A stretch of 64,000 bases of DNA. Source: Thermoactinospora rubra (GTDB taxonomy: Bacteria > Actinomycetota > Actinomycetes > Streptosporangiales > Streptosporangiaceae). The stretch covers positions 1-64,000 of the forward strand of contig NZ_MSZZ01000005.1 in assembly GCF_002093975.1 (NCBI RefSeq), given 5' to 3'. The notes under the pieces are model-generated. The model did not search any database and was not told the origin of the DNA. It saw nothing but the letters and a program-made list of their open reading frames with translations. Numbering within the stretch: position 1 is the stretch's first letter; every line of letters starts with the position of its first letter. Of the stretch, positions 43,400 through 52,038 are shown piece after piece. Position numbers and translations under genes: made by a program.

Positions 43400-45055
43400 T
43401 CAGGTGTTGAGCTCCCGGTGGACCGCCGGGACGACCTTGCGCAGGTAGCGGCCCAGCTTGACGAACGACTCGCCGGTCTGGCGGAAGGAGTAGCGGATCG
43501 GGACCTCGCGGTAGACGAAGCCCTTGGCGAGCAGGTCGAGGGTGAGGACCTGGGCGTAGTTGTAGTCGTGGATCACCTCGGCGGCCCGGACGGCGGCGGG
43601 GGAGAAGGCCCGGTATCCGCTCTGGCCGTCCGTCACGTCGCGGCGGCGGGTCAGCCAGCGGACCCACGCGGTGAGCACGCGGTTGCCGAGGCGGCGGTGC
43701 GGGAGCATGCGCTCGATCGTCCCGGCGAAGCGCGAGCCGATCACGTAGTCGGCCTCGCCCGACAGGACGGGGGCGGCGACGGCTTCCAGGTCCTCGGGGA
43801 AGTACTCCAGGTCGGCGTCGAGGTAGATCGCGGCGGCCGGGCCCAGGGTGGCGGCCTCGCGCAGGCCTCGCCGTACGGCGGCGCCGAGACCGAGGTTGCG
43901 GGGCTGGGGGAGGACGGTGGCCCCGGCGGCGCGGGCGCGGTCGGCGGAGGCGTCGGTGGAGCCGTCGTCGATCACGAGCGTGACGACCCGGCGGCCGGCG
44001 ACGGCGGCGGGGAGCCTGCGGACGACCTCGCCGATGGTGGCCTCCTCGTTGTAGACGGGGATGAAGACGACCACCGGGGCGTCATCGGGCACGTCGGGGG
44101 CGGGAGGGCGATCGGGGAGGCGGCGGGGGAGGCGGAAGCGGCCGAAGTATCCGGGCGAGGGGGTGAACAGGGCGACGCCGCCGACCGCGAGGGCGTAGGC
44201 GGTCTTGAGGGCGTGCGTGAGCAGGGCGACCGCGAAGGCGGGGCCGGGGGCGACGCCGAGGGCGGTGAGGGCGGCGGTGGCGGCGGCCTCGTAGGAGCCG
44301 ATGCCGCCGGGGGTGACGGCGACGGCCTGTGCGGCGATCGTCACGGCCGTGACGGCGACGGCCTCGGCGGGGGAGACGGGGACACCGGCGAGGCCGGCGA
44401 CCTCGTAGACGACGGCTGACTCGAGGATCCAGGCGATGAGGGCGCAGGCGAGGGTGAGGGCCATCCTCGCCGCACTCCGGCCGGCCGTCTCACGGCGGGT
44501 TCCGTGGCCGGGTGGCCGGGGACCAGGGGGAGGGGTGGGCGTACGGCGGGAGCGCCACAGGAAGGCGGCGGCCATGACGGCGGCCATAACGGCCGCGACC
44601 GGCCACACCCACCACCCCGCGAGCCCGTCCACCAGCTCGGGAGCCGCCAGGAGCGCCAGGGCGAGCACCGCCAGCAGGTCCGCCGAGCGGGCTCCCACGG
44701 TCGCCGCCACCACCGCGCCCGCGCCCAGCGGCGTGCGCCGCAGCACCGACGTCACCCGGAGCGCCTCGCCCAGCCGGAACGGCAGCACGTGGTTGCCCAA
44801 CAACGACACGTGGATCGCCGCCCAGGACTGCCAGAACCCCAGCCCGTCCAGCACCCGCGTCCAGGCCCACGACCGCAGCGCGAACGCCCCGCCGTACAGC
44901 ACGAGCGCCACGGCCACGCCCAGCGGGTCGCGCAGCAGAGCCCGCACGGCGGAGACGACGTCCTCGCCCGACACCACCCGCGCCAGGTACCAGCACGCGA
45001 CGGCCAGCACCAGCACGCCGATGGCCCGGCGCGCCAGGCGCGCGATGTCGGTCAT
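43400..45055 (-). CDS. Flippase-like membrane domain fused to GT2 glycosyltransferase
   Basis: In this 551-residue fusion, residues about 1-320 are the LPG-synthase-TM/YbhN-type (UPF0104) membrane domain: FRLGEALRVTSVLRRTPLGA and AVAVTPGGIGSYEAAATAAL are its two conserved segments, with about eight helices. Residues about 330-551 are a DPM1-like GT2 domain: VVVFIPVYNEEATIGEVV, VTLVIDDGSTDASADRARAA, AIYLDADLEYFPEDLEAV and TDGQSGYRAFS. This suggests synthesis of a polyprenyl-phosphate sugar or glycolipid together with its membrane handling. It is divergent from the epimerase, sharing the iron-box region. Confidence 0.85.
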   Translation of the reverse strand: MTDIARLARRAIGVLVLAVACWYLARVVSGEDVVSAVRALLRDPLGVAVALVLYGGAFALRSWAWTRVLDGLGFWQSWAAIHVSLLGNHVLPFRLGEALRVTSVLRRTPLGAGAVVAATVGARSADLLAVLALALLAAPELVDGLAGWWVWPVAAVMAAVMAAAFLWRSRRTPTPPPGPRPPGHGTRRETAGRSAARMALTLACALIAWILESAVVYEVAGLAGVPVSPAEAVAVTAVTIAAQAVAVTPGGIGSYEAAATAALTALGVAPGPAFAVALLTHALKTAYALAVGGVALFTPSPGYFGRFRLPRRLPDRPPAPDVPDDAPVVVFIPVYNEEATIGEVVRRLPAAVAGRRVVTLVIDDGSTDASADRARAAGATVLPQPRNLGLGAAVRRGLREAATLGPAAAIYLDADLEYFPEDLEAVAAPVLSGEADYVIGSRFAGTIERMLPHRRLGNRVLTAWVRWLTRRRDVTDGQSGYRAFSPAAVRAAEVIHDYNYAQVLTLDLLAKGFVYREVPIRYSFRQTGESFVKLGRYLRKVVPAVHRELNT

Positions 45056-45088
45056 GAGAAGCGGGACCGCCTTTGTGGTCGAACGAGG

Positions 45089-45107
45089 TGAGGTTAGGCT
45101 ATCTTTA
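45089..45107. promoter_or_regulatory. Iron box (DmdR/IdeR-type) over a promoter
   Basis: The 19-nt stretch starting TGAGGTTAGGCTA matches the DmdR/IdeR consensus TTAGGTTAGSCTAACCTAA at 15 of 19 positions. It overlaps a possible rightward -10 TAGGCT (45095-45100), with TTGTGG 16 bp upstream. It lies between the flippase-GT2 gene and the epimerase gene. The rightward genes continue without a break into a Fe(III) ABC transporter, so iron control is sensible. Confidence 0.65.
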
Positions 45108-45154
45108 CCCCGTTTGGGCTATGTCCGGCAATCGAGGCTCGGGAAGGGACACGG

Positions 45155-46126
45155 GTGACGTCGATCGTGACCGGGTCCGCCGGGTTCATCGGCCGGATCC
45201 TCACCGAGACGCTGATCGCGCGCGGCGAGCACGTGATCGGCGTCGACCGCAGGCCGCAGCCGCCGCGGCCGGGCCTCACCGTGCTCACCGCCGACCTGCT
45301 GGATGAGGACGAGCTGGTCAGGGCGGCCTTCGAGAGCGCCGACGCCGTCTACCACCTGGCCGGCTGCCCGGGCGTGCGCGACGACGGGCCCGGCGTGGCC
45401 TGGCGGCGGCACCGGGACAACGTCCTGGCGGGCGCGCGGGTGCTGGCCCTGACCCCGCGCGGCGTGCCGCTGCTGGTGTGCTCCTCCAGCTCCGTGTACG
45501 GCGGGGCCAGGCACGGCCGGCCGAGCCGCGAGGACGACGAGCTGCGGCCCATCGGGGGATACGCCAGGAGCAAGGTCGCCCTCGAGGAGCTGTGCCGCGG
45601 CCGCGCGGTCACGGTCGTGCGGCCGTTCACCGTGGCGGGCGAGGGACAGCGGCCGGACATGGCGCTGTCGATCTGGCTGGAGGCCGCGCGCCGTGGCCGC
45701 CCGCTGCGGATCCTCGGCTCGCTGGAGCGCACCCGCGACGTGACGGACGTACGGCAGGCGGCCCGTGCCATGGCGGACCTGATCGGCATCCCCGGCGCGG
45801 TGAACGTGGGCACCGGGCGAGGGGTCAGCCTACGCGCCATGGTGGCGGCGGTGGCCGAGGTGACCGGGGCCGAGGTGACCCTGGACGTGCGGCCCGCGCC
45901 GCCGGTGGAGCCCGGCGACTCGCTGGCCGACACGCGGCTGCTGCGCTCGCTGATCGGCTGGACGCCGGAGACGGACCTGCTCGACGTCGTGCGGCGGCAG
46001 GCGGAGGCGCCGACGCCCGCCGACGTGTGCGCCCGCCGTACCGGAACCCCGGGCCGCGAGGGTGCGGCGACCGAGGAGTGGGCGCCCGATCGTGCGGGTG
46101 CAGGGGTCGGGGGCGGAGTCAGATGA
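45155..46126 (+). CDS. NAD-dependent epimerase/dehydratase (extended SDR)
   Basis: The 323-residue protein starts at a GTG with GGAAGGGA upstream. MTSIVTGSAGFIGRILTETL is the GxxGxxG Rossmann motif. VYHLAGCPG, LLVCSSSSVYGG and GGYARSKVALEELC (YxxxK) complete the catalytic set, and VTVVRPFTVAGEGQRPDM is typical of sugar-nucleotide epimerases. The last 40 residues are low-complexity. It overlaps the following membrane glycosyltransferase by ATGA, so the pair probably builds a surface glycan. Confidence 0.88.
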   Translation: MTSIVTGSAGFIGRILTETLIARGEHVIGVDRRPQPPRPGLTVLTADLLDEDELVRAAFESADAVYHLAGCPGVRDDGPGVAWRRHRDNVLAGARVLALTPRGVPLLVCSSSSVYGGARHGRPSREDDELRPIGGYARSKVALEELCRGRAVTVVRPFTVAGEGQRPDMALSIWLEAARRGRPLRILGSLERTRDVTDVRQAARAMADLIGIPGAVNVGTGRGVSLRAMVAAVAEVTGAEVTLDVRPAPPVEPGDSLADTRLLRSLIGWTPETDLLDVVRRQAEAPTPADVCARRTGTPGREGAATEEWAPDRAGAGVGGGVR

Positions 46127-47493
46127 TCACGTCGCCCAGCCTGAGGTGGCCGATGGCGGCGGTGGCCGTGGTGGCGACCGGGGCCGCGCTGCTCGGCATC
46201 GGGGTGCGCGCCCGCTTCGGCGGCCACGTCGCCGTCGACGAGCCCCAGTACCTGCTCACCGCCCTGTCGATCTTCGAGGACTTCAGCCTCGACATCGACG
46301 ACGAGCTCGACGCCCGGCGCTGGATCCCCTGGGCGGGGACGGGGGGCCTGCCGGTCCAGACCGAGGTCCTGGAGGGCGGCAGGCAGATCAGCCCCCACGA
46401 CCCGCTGCTGCCGATCCTGCTGGCCCTGCCTATGGGCCTGGGCGGCTGGGTGGCGGCCAAGGCGGCGCTCGCCCTCATGGCCGGGGCGCTGGCCGCCCTC
46501 ACCCTGTGGACCGCCGTCCGCCGCTTCGATGTGCCCGTGAAGCCCGCGACCGCCGGGGTGGCCGTCGCCGCCGCAAGCGCCCCGCTCGCGGTGTACGGCC
46601 AGCAGGTCTACCCCGAGCTGCCCGCCGCCCTGGCGACCGTGGCCTGCGTGGCCGTGCTCACCGCGCCCAGGATCAACCTGTGGGCCGTGGGCGCCCTCGT
46701 CACCGCGCTGCCGTGGCTGTCGGTCAAGTACGTGCCCGTCGCCGCCGTGCTCGCGGGCATCGCCCTGTGGCGCACCCGCGACGCCCGGCTGGCCGCGGGC
46801 CTGGCCGCCATGGGCGCGCTCTACCTGGCCGTCCACCGCTGGGTGTGGGGCGGCTGGACCGTCTACGCCAGCGGCGACCACTTCCAGCAGTCCGGCGAGT
46901 TCGGCGTGATGGGCTTCGACCCCGACTACGTGGGCCGGTCGCTGCGGCTGATCGGCCTGCTGGTGGATCGCGGGTACGGCCTGGCCGCCTGGCAGCCCGC
47001 CTGGCTGCTCCTGCTGCCCGCCGTGGGGCTCGCGCTGTACCGGCGCCGGTGGGTCCTGCTGCTCCCGCTCCTGGCGGGCTGGCTGACCGCCACCTTCGTC
47101 GCGCTCACCATGCACGGCTACTGGTGGCCCGGCCGCCAGCTCGTCGTCGTCCTGCCCCTGGCCCTGATCCTCATCCTGCGCTCCACGCCCCGGCTGTGGG
47201 CGTGGCTGGGGCTGATCGGGGTGGTGACGTACGGCTGGCTCATCGCCGACGGCCTGGCCGTGCGCATCACGTGGGTGTCGGGGTTCGAGGCCGTCGGCTC
47301 GCCGTTCTACCAGGCCATCCGCTGGATCCTGCCCGACTACCGGCTGGGCTGGAACGGATTCTGGCCGCTTCACGTGACCTGGCTCGTCCTGTCCATCGCA
47401 ACGATCATCTGGAGGTTCCGCCATGAGAAAGCTCGCCAAGGCCGCCGCGGTCCTGCTGACCGCGCTCTCGCTGACGCTCACGGGATGCAGTGA
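46123..47493 (+). CDS. Polytopic membrane glycosyltransferase-like protein
   Basis: The 456-residue protein starts at the ATG overlapping the epimerase stop. It has about ten to twelve hydrophobic segments. An early loop VDEPQYLLTALSIFEDFSLD, with an acidic pair after helix 1, resembles the catalytic loop of GT-C mannosyl/arabinosyltransferases (VDEPxYL). The remaining helices are unremarkable. It probably uses a polyprenyl-phosphate sugar. The 3' end overlaps a small lipoprotein gene in another frame. Confidence 0.75.
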   Translation: MITSPSLRWPMAAVAVVATGAALLGIGVRARFGGHVAVDEPQYLLTALSIFEDFSLDIDDELDARRWIPWAGTGGLPVQTEVLEGGRQISPHDPLLPILLALPMGLGGWVAAKAALALMAGALAALTLWTAVRRFDVPVKPATAGVAVAAASAPLAVYGQQVYPELPAALATVACVAVLTAPRINLWAVGALVTALPWLSVKYVPVAAVLAGIALWRTRDARLAAGLAAMGALYLAVHRWVWGGWTVYASGDHFQQSGEFGVMGFDPDYVGRSLRLIGLLVDRGYGLAAWQPAWLLLLPAVGLALYRRRWVLLLPLLAGWLTATFVALTMHGYWWPGRQLVVVLPLALILILRSTPRLWAWLGLIGVVTYGWLIADGLAVRITWVSGFEAVGSPFYQAIRWILPDYRLGWNGFWPLHVTWLVLSIATIIWRFRHEKARQGRRGPADRALADAHGMQ

Positions 47494-47551
47494 CGGCGGC
47501 AGCGGCACGGGTTCTGGGTCCGGCTCCGCTTCCGGAAGCTCGTCGGAGTAG
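47423..47551 (+). CDS. Small lipoprotein
   Basis: This 42-codon gene has GGAGG 7 nt before its ATG. MRKLAKAAAVLLTALSLTLT is a clean signal peptide ending in the lipobox L-T-G-C, followed by a Gly/Ser-rich tail to TAG. It overlaps the last 71 nt of the glycosyltransferase gene in another frame and lies 24 nt before the iron-binding lipoprotein gene. The mature part would be only about 20 residues. The function is unknown; a role beside the iron transporter is possible. Confidence 0.65.
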   Translation: MRKLAKAAAVLLTALSLTLTGCSDGGSGTGSGSGSASGSSSE

Positions 47552-47575
47552 TCACCACAGATCGAGGAAGTGTCC

Positions 47576-48583
47576 ATGTTCCTGCGCAAGCTGGTCGCCG
47601 CCGCGCTCGTGCCGCTGGCCCTCCTCGCCGTCGCCGCGTGCGGCTCGGAGGACGAGCCGAGCTTCAGCGACGACGCGCTCGTCATCTACTCCGGGCGGAA
47701 TCAGAACCTGGTGGGTCCGCTGCTGGACAAGCTGAAGGCGGCGACCCGGCTGGACGTGCAGGTCAGGTACGGCGACAGCGCCGAGCTGGCCGCCCAGATC
47801 CTGGAGGAGGGCGACCGGACCCGGGCCGACCTGTTCTTCTCCCAGGACGCCGGCGCCCTCGGCGCGCTGTCCAAGCACGGCATGCTCACCCCGCTCCCGC
47901 AGAACCTGCTGGAGCGGGTGCCGGACAAGTACCGGGGCAAGGACTGGGTGGGCCTGTCGGGCCGGTCGCGGGTCATCGTGTACGACCCGCGCACGGTGGC
48001 CGCCCCGCCCAAGAGCGTCTTGGAGCTGACCGACCCCAAGTGGCGCGGCAAGGTCGGCTGGGCCCCGACCAACGCCTCCTTCCAGGCCTTCGTCACCGCG
48101 ATGCGGGTGCTCAAGGGCGAGGACGCCACGCGCCAGTGGCTGCAGGCCATGAAGGACAACGGCACGCAGACCTACCCCAACAACATCGCCATCCTCAACG
48201 CGGTGGACGACGGCAAGCTCCAGCTCGGCCTGATCAACCACTACTACTGGTACGAGAAGGTCGCCGAGAAGGGGCAGATCCCCTCGCGGCTGGCCTACCT
48301 GCCCGCCGGCGACCCGGGCGCGCTGGTCAACGTGGCCGGCATCGGCCAGCTGAAGACCACCAAGCACGCCCAGGCGGCGCAGCGCGCCATCGACTACCTG
48401 CTGGGCCCGGAGGCGCAGCAGTACTTCGCCCAGCAGACCAAGGAGTACCCGCTGGTCGCCGGGGTGGAGCCGGACCCCGGCCTGCCCAAGCTCGACACGC
48501 TGAACGGGCCGGCGATCGACCTGGCGAAGCTGGACTCGCTGGAGGAGACGCTCAAGATGCTCCAGGACGTGGGACTGGTCTGA
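47576..48583 (+). CDS. Fe(III) ABC transporter substrate-binding lipoprotein
   Basis: The 335-residue protein starts at 47576 with GAGGAA upstream. The lipobox AVAAC follows a short signal peptide. LVIYSGRNQNLVGPLLDKL, RADLFFSQDAGALGALSKHG and the tandem tyrosines of GLINHYYWYEKVAEKG match FbpA-type ferric-binding proteins, where the two tyrosines coordinate iron. The permease gene follows after 1 nt and the ATPase after that, giving a complete importer. Regulation by the iron box at 45089 through readthrough is likely. Confidence 0.9.
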   Translation: MFLRKLVAAALVPLALLAVAACGSEDEPSFSDDALVIYSGRNQNLVGPLLDKLKAATRLDVQVRYGDSAELAAQILEEGDRTRADLFFSQDAGALGALSKHGMLTPLPQNLLERVPDKYRGKDWVGLSGRSRVIVYDPRTVAAPPKSVLELTDPKWRGKVGWAPTNASFQAFVTAMRVLKGEDATRQWLQAMKDNGTQTYPNNIAILNAVDDGKLQLGLINHYYWYEKVAEKGQIPSRLAYLPAGDPGALVNVAGIGQLKTTKHAQAAQRAIDYLLGPEAQQYFAQQTKEYPLVAGVEPDPGLPKLDTLNGPAIDLAKLDSLEETLKMLQDVGLV

Positions 48584-48584
48584 G

Positions 48585-50144
48585 ATGAGCGAAGGGCGGC
48601 TCGGGGCGGGGCGGCTCGGGGCTGGACGGCTCGGGGCGGGGCGGCTCAGGGCTGGGCGGCGGATTCCCGCGGCCCTGCTCCTGCCTGCCCTCGCCGCCGC
48701 CGTCCTGTCGCTGGCCCCGATCGCCTACCTGCTGATCAGGGCCGTCGAGGGCGGCCCCGCCGGCTTCGCGGCCACGCTGCTCCGTGCCCGTACGGCGGAG
48801 CTGGCCGCCCGCAGCCTGGGCCTGGCGGCCGTCGTCACGGCGTTGTGCGTCGTCGTCGGCGTGTCGCTGGCCTGGCTGGTCGTGCGCACCGACCTGCCCG
48901 GGCGGCGCGCGTTCGGGGCGCTGGCGGCGTTGCCGCTGGCCGTGCCGTCGTACGTGGCCGCCTACACGTGGGTCGCCGCCTTCCCCGGGATCTCGGGGTT
49001 CGGCGGCTCGGCGCTGGTCCTCGTGCTGTGCTGCTACCCGTACGTCTACCTGCCCGCCGTCGCCGCCCTGCGCCGCCTGGACCCCGCGATGGAGGAGGTC
49101 GCGCTGTCGCTGGGCCGCAGCCGCATGGCCGTGGTCGTCCGCCAGCTGCGCCCGGCCGCCGCCGCGGGCGGGCTGCTGGTGGCCATGTACGTGCTCGCCG
49201 AGTTCGGCGCGGTGTCCATCATGCGCTTCGACGTCTTCACCACGCAGATCTACACGGCCTACCGCGCGAGCTTCAACCGCACCCCGGCCGCCGTGCTCGG
49301 CCTGCTGCTCGTCGCCGTCACGGTGGCCATCGTGCTGGCCGAGGCGCGCACCCGGGGCAAGGCCGCCTACGCGCTGCGCGGCGCCCCGCCCCGGCGCGGC
49401 TCGGCCGTACGGCTGGGCAGGGGCAAGCCGGCGGCGCTGGCCTGGGCCGCCGCCGTCGCCGCGGCGGCGGTGGGCTTCCCGCTGGCGAGCATCGCCTACT
49501 GGCTGGTGGAGGGCGCCTCCCGCCGGATCTCGGCGTCCGCGCTGGCGGAGACCGTGGCCGCCACGCTCGGCGTCTCGGCGGCCGGGGCGCTGCTGTGCGC
49601 GGCGCTGGCCGTACCGGTCGGGATCGTCGCCGCCCGGCACCGCTCCGCCACCGCGCGGTTCCTGGAGCAGTCCACCTACGTGGGGCACGCGCTGCCGGGG
49701 ATCGTGCTGGCGCTGTCGTTCGTCTTCTTCGCGGTCCGCTACGCTTACCCGCTCTACCAGCAGTGGCCGCTGCTCGTGCTGGCCTACGCGGTGCTGTTCC
49801 TGCCCGCCTCGGTCGGCGCGGTGCGCGCCTCGGTCCTGCAGTCGCCGCCGGTGCTGGAGGAGGTGGCCCGCTCGCTGGGCCGCAGCCCGATGGGCGCGAT
49901 CAGGCAGGTCACGCTGCCGCTGGCGCTGCCCGGGGTGGCGGCGGGCACCGCGCTGGTGTTCCTGACCGCGATGAAGGAGCTGCCCGCGACGCTGCTGCTG
50001 CGCCCGACGGGCATGGAGACGCTGGCCACGCAGCTGTGGACGCAGACCGGCTCCGGCGCCTACGGGGCCGCCGCGCCGTACGCCGCGTTGCTCATGCTGC
50101 TGGCCGCCATCCCCGGATTTCTGCTGGGAAAGCGGGACACATGA
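48585..50144 (+). CDS. Fe(III) ABC transporter permease (duplicated, FbpB-like)
   Basis: The 519-residue protein has about twelve helices and two copies of the permease EAA loop: EEVALSLGRSRMAVVVRQL near residue 170 and EEVARSLGRSPMGAIRQVTL near 430. This double-domain form is typical of ferric permeases. The first 25 residues are a repeated GRLGA motif encoded by 15-nt tandem repeats, not part of the fold. It starts 1 nt after the binding-protein stop and ends in an ATGA overlap with the ATPase gene. Confidence 0.92.
   Translation: MSEGRLGAGRLGAGRLGAGRLRAGRRIPAALLLPALAAAVLSLAPIAYLLIRAVEGGPAGFAATLLRARTAELAARSLGLAAVVTALCVVVGVSLAWLVVRTDLPGRRAFGALAALPLAVPSYVAAYTWVAAFPGISGFGGSALVLVLCCYPYVYLPAVAALRRLDPAMEEVALSLGRSRMAVVVRQLRPAAAAGGLLVAMYVLAEFGAVSIMRFDVFTTQIYTAYRASFNRTPAAVLGLLLVAVTVAIVLAEARTRGKAAYALRGAPPRRGSAVRLGRGKPAALAWAAAVAAAAVGFPLASIAYWLVEGASRRISASALAETVAATLGVSAAGALLCAALAVPVGIVAARHRSATARFLEQSTYVGHALPGIVLALSFVFFAVRYAYPLYQQWPLLVLAYAVLFLPASVGAVRASVLQSPPVLEEVARSLGRSPMGAIRQVTLPLALPGVAAGTALVFLTAMKELPATLLLRPTGMETLATQLWTQTGSGAYGAAAPYAALLMLLAAIPGFLLGKRDT
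48594..48653 (+). repeat. Four 15-nt tandem repeats inside the permease gene
   Basis: The unit GGGCGGCTCGGGGCG is repeated four times with few changes, encoding G-R-L-G-A (last copy G-R-L-R-A). Copy-number change would keep the frame but alter the N-terminal tail of the permease. Confidence 0.8.
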
Positions 50145-51190
50145 GTGGATTGGTGGTTTCCGAGCTCGTCAAGAGCTTCGACGGCACCCCGGTGCTGCGC
50201 GGGGCCTCGCTGACCGTCGCGGACGGCGAGCTGGCGGCCGTGCTGGGCCCCTCCGGCTGCGGCAAGACCACGCTGCTGCGGATCGTGGCCGGGTTCGAGC
50301 GCGCCGACTCCGGCTCGGTGCGCATCGGGGGCCAGGAGGTCACGGGACTGCCGCCGGAGAAGCGCCGCGTGGGCATCGTGCCCCAGGAGGCCGCGCTGTT
50401 CCCCCACCTGTCGGTCGAGGACAACGTCGCCTTCGGGCTGCCCGGCCGCTCCCGCTGGCCGCGCCGCCCGCGCCCCGAGGCCGCCGGGCGGGTCGCCGAG
50501 TGCCTGGAGCTGGTGGGCCTGGCCGGGTACGGCTCCCGCATGCCGCACGAGCTGTCCGGCGGCCAGCAGCAGCGCGTCGCCCTGGCCAGGGCGCTCGCCC
50601 CCGGGCCCGGCGTGGTGCTGCTGGACGAGCCGTTCAACGCGCTGGACAGGTCGCTGCGTGGCACCGTGCGCGACCAGGTGCGCGAGGCGCTGGAACGCGC
50701 GGGCGCCACGGCCGTCCTGGTCACCCACGACCAGGAGGAGGCGCTGTCGATGGCCGACACCGTCGCGGTGATGCGCGACGGTGTGATCGTCCAGGAGGGC
50801 ACGCCCGGCGAGGTCTACTCCGCGCCGCGGGACCTCGGCGTGGCCACCTTCGTCGGGGAGGCCGTGGTGCTGGACGCCGTGGCCTCCGGCGGCGTCGCCT
50901 CCTGCGTGCTGGGCGATCTCGAGCACTCGGCCAACGGCGCGGCGGGTCCCGGCCGCGTGGCCGTACGGCCCGAGCAGGTCGTCCTCGCCGAGGGGGACCG
51001 CGGCACGGTCGAGCGGGTGGAGTTCTTCGGCCACGACGCCGCCGTCACCGTGGCGCTGCCCGAGGGCGTGGTGATCAGGGCCAGGACCCGCGGCGACGTC
51101 GCCTACCGGCCGGGAGACCGCGTCGGGGTGTCGGTGCGGGGGCCCGTGCTGTTCTTCCCGCCCTCCGGATATGGTCGGGACCATGGGTGA
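50141..51190 (+). CDS. Fe(III) ABC transporter ATP-binding protein
   Basis: The 349-residue protein has a complete ABC ATPase: Walker A LGPSGCGKTTLLRI, Q-loop GIVPQEAALFPHLSVEDNV, signature PHELSGGQQQRVALARALA, Walker B VVLLDEPFNALD and switch His LVTHDQEEAL. The C-terminal 110 residues form a TOBE-like regulatory domain (VAVRPEQVVLAEGDRGTVER), as in FbpC. It completes the importer. Its 3' end overlaps the start of the enoyl-CoA hydratase gene by 8 nt. Confidence 0.93.
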   Translation: MSGLVVSELVKSFDGTPVLRGASLTVADGELAAVLGPSGCGKTTLLRIVAGFERADSGSVRIGGQEVTGLPPEKRRVGIVPQEAALFPHLSVEDNVAFGLPGRSRWPRRPRPEAAGRVAECLELVGLAGYGSRMPHELSGGQQQRVALARALAPGPGVVLLDEPFNALDRSLRGTVRDQVREALERAGATAVLVTHDQEEALSMADTVAVMRDGVIVQEGTPGEVYSAPRDLGVATFVGEAVVLDAVASGGVASCVLGDLEHSANGAAGPGRVAVRPEQVVLAEGDRGTVERVEFFGHDAAVTVALPEGVVIRARTRGDVAYRPGDRVGVSVRGPVLFFPPSGYGRDHG

Positions 51191-51956
51191 GTTTGTACAC
51201 GTCGAGGTGGCCGACCGGATCGCCACGATCGAGCTCAATCGTCCCAAGCTGAACGCGCTCAACGCGCAGGTGCAGCGGGAGATCAGGGAGTGCGCGCTGG
51301 CCGTGGACACCGATCCCGACGTGCACGCCGTCGTCATCTACGGAGGCGTCCACGTGTTCGCGGCCGGCGCGGATATCAAGGAGATGGCCGACATGTCCTA
51401 CGCCGACATGTACGCGCACTCCCGCACCCTCCAGGACTGCTTCACCGCCGTGGCCCGCATCGGCAAGCCCGTCATCGCGGCCATCACCGGCTACGCGCTC
51501 GGCGGCGGCTGCGAGCTGGCGCTGTGCGCAGACTTCCGCATCGCGGGCGAGAGCGCCAAGATCGGCCAGCCGGAGATCTCCCTCGGCATCATCCCCGGCG
51601 CGGGCGGCACCCAGCGGCTGCCGCGCCTCATCGGCCCGGCCAAGGCCAAGGACCTGATCTTCAGCGGGCGCCACGTCGGCGCCTCGGAGGCGCTGGAGAT
51701 CGGCCTGGTGGACCGCGTCGTGCCCGACGCCGACGTCTACACCTCGGCCCTGGAGTGGGCGGCCACCTTCGTCGACGGCCCCACGGTGGCGCTGCGCGCC
51801 GCCAAGCAGGCGATCGACCAGGGGCTGGAGGTCGACCTGGACACCGGGCTGGAGATCGAGCGGCTGCAGTTCTCCGGGCTGTTCGCCACCGAGGACGCCA
51901 AGATCGGCATGCGGGCCTTCGCGGAGAAGTCCAAGCCCAAGTTCCTCGGGCGATGA
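51183..51956 (+). CDS. Enoyl-CoA hydratase/isomerase
   Basis: Starting at 51183 the product has 257 residues; an in-frame ATG 12 nt earlier is possible. The crotonase fold is clear: IATIELNRPKLNALNAQVQ, oxyanion-hole region VFAAGADIKEMADMSY, ITGYALGGGCELALCADFRI and IGQPEISLGIIPGAGGTQRL with both catalytic Glu residues. It is likely a fatty-acid beta-oxidation enzyme. It overlaps the transporter ATPase gene, so it may be carried on the same transcript, though TATGGT 8 nt before the ATG could also serve as its own promoter. Confidence 0.92.
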   Translation: MGEFVHVEVADRIATIELNRPKLNALNAQVQREIRECALAVDTDPDVHAVVIYGGVHVFAAGADIKEMADMSYADMYAHSRTLQDCFTAVARIGKPVIAAITGYALGGGCELALCADFRIAGESAKIGQPEISLGIIPGAGGTQRLPRLIGPAKAKDLIFSGRHVGASEALEIGLVDRVVPDADVYTSALEWAATFVDGPTVALRAAKQAIDQGLEVDLDTGLEIERLQFSGLFATEDAKIGMRAFAEKSKPKFLGR

Positions 51957-52038
51957 GGCGGTAGGGCCGATCGACAGCGGCGATCGATAGGGGCGATAGG
52001 GCCAGGCTTCGCCGCGTTTTCCCCTATCGTGGCGTTCC

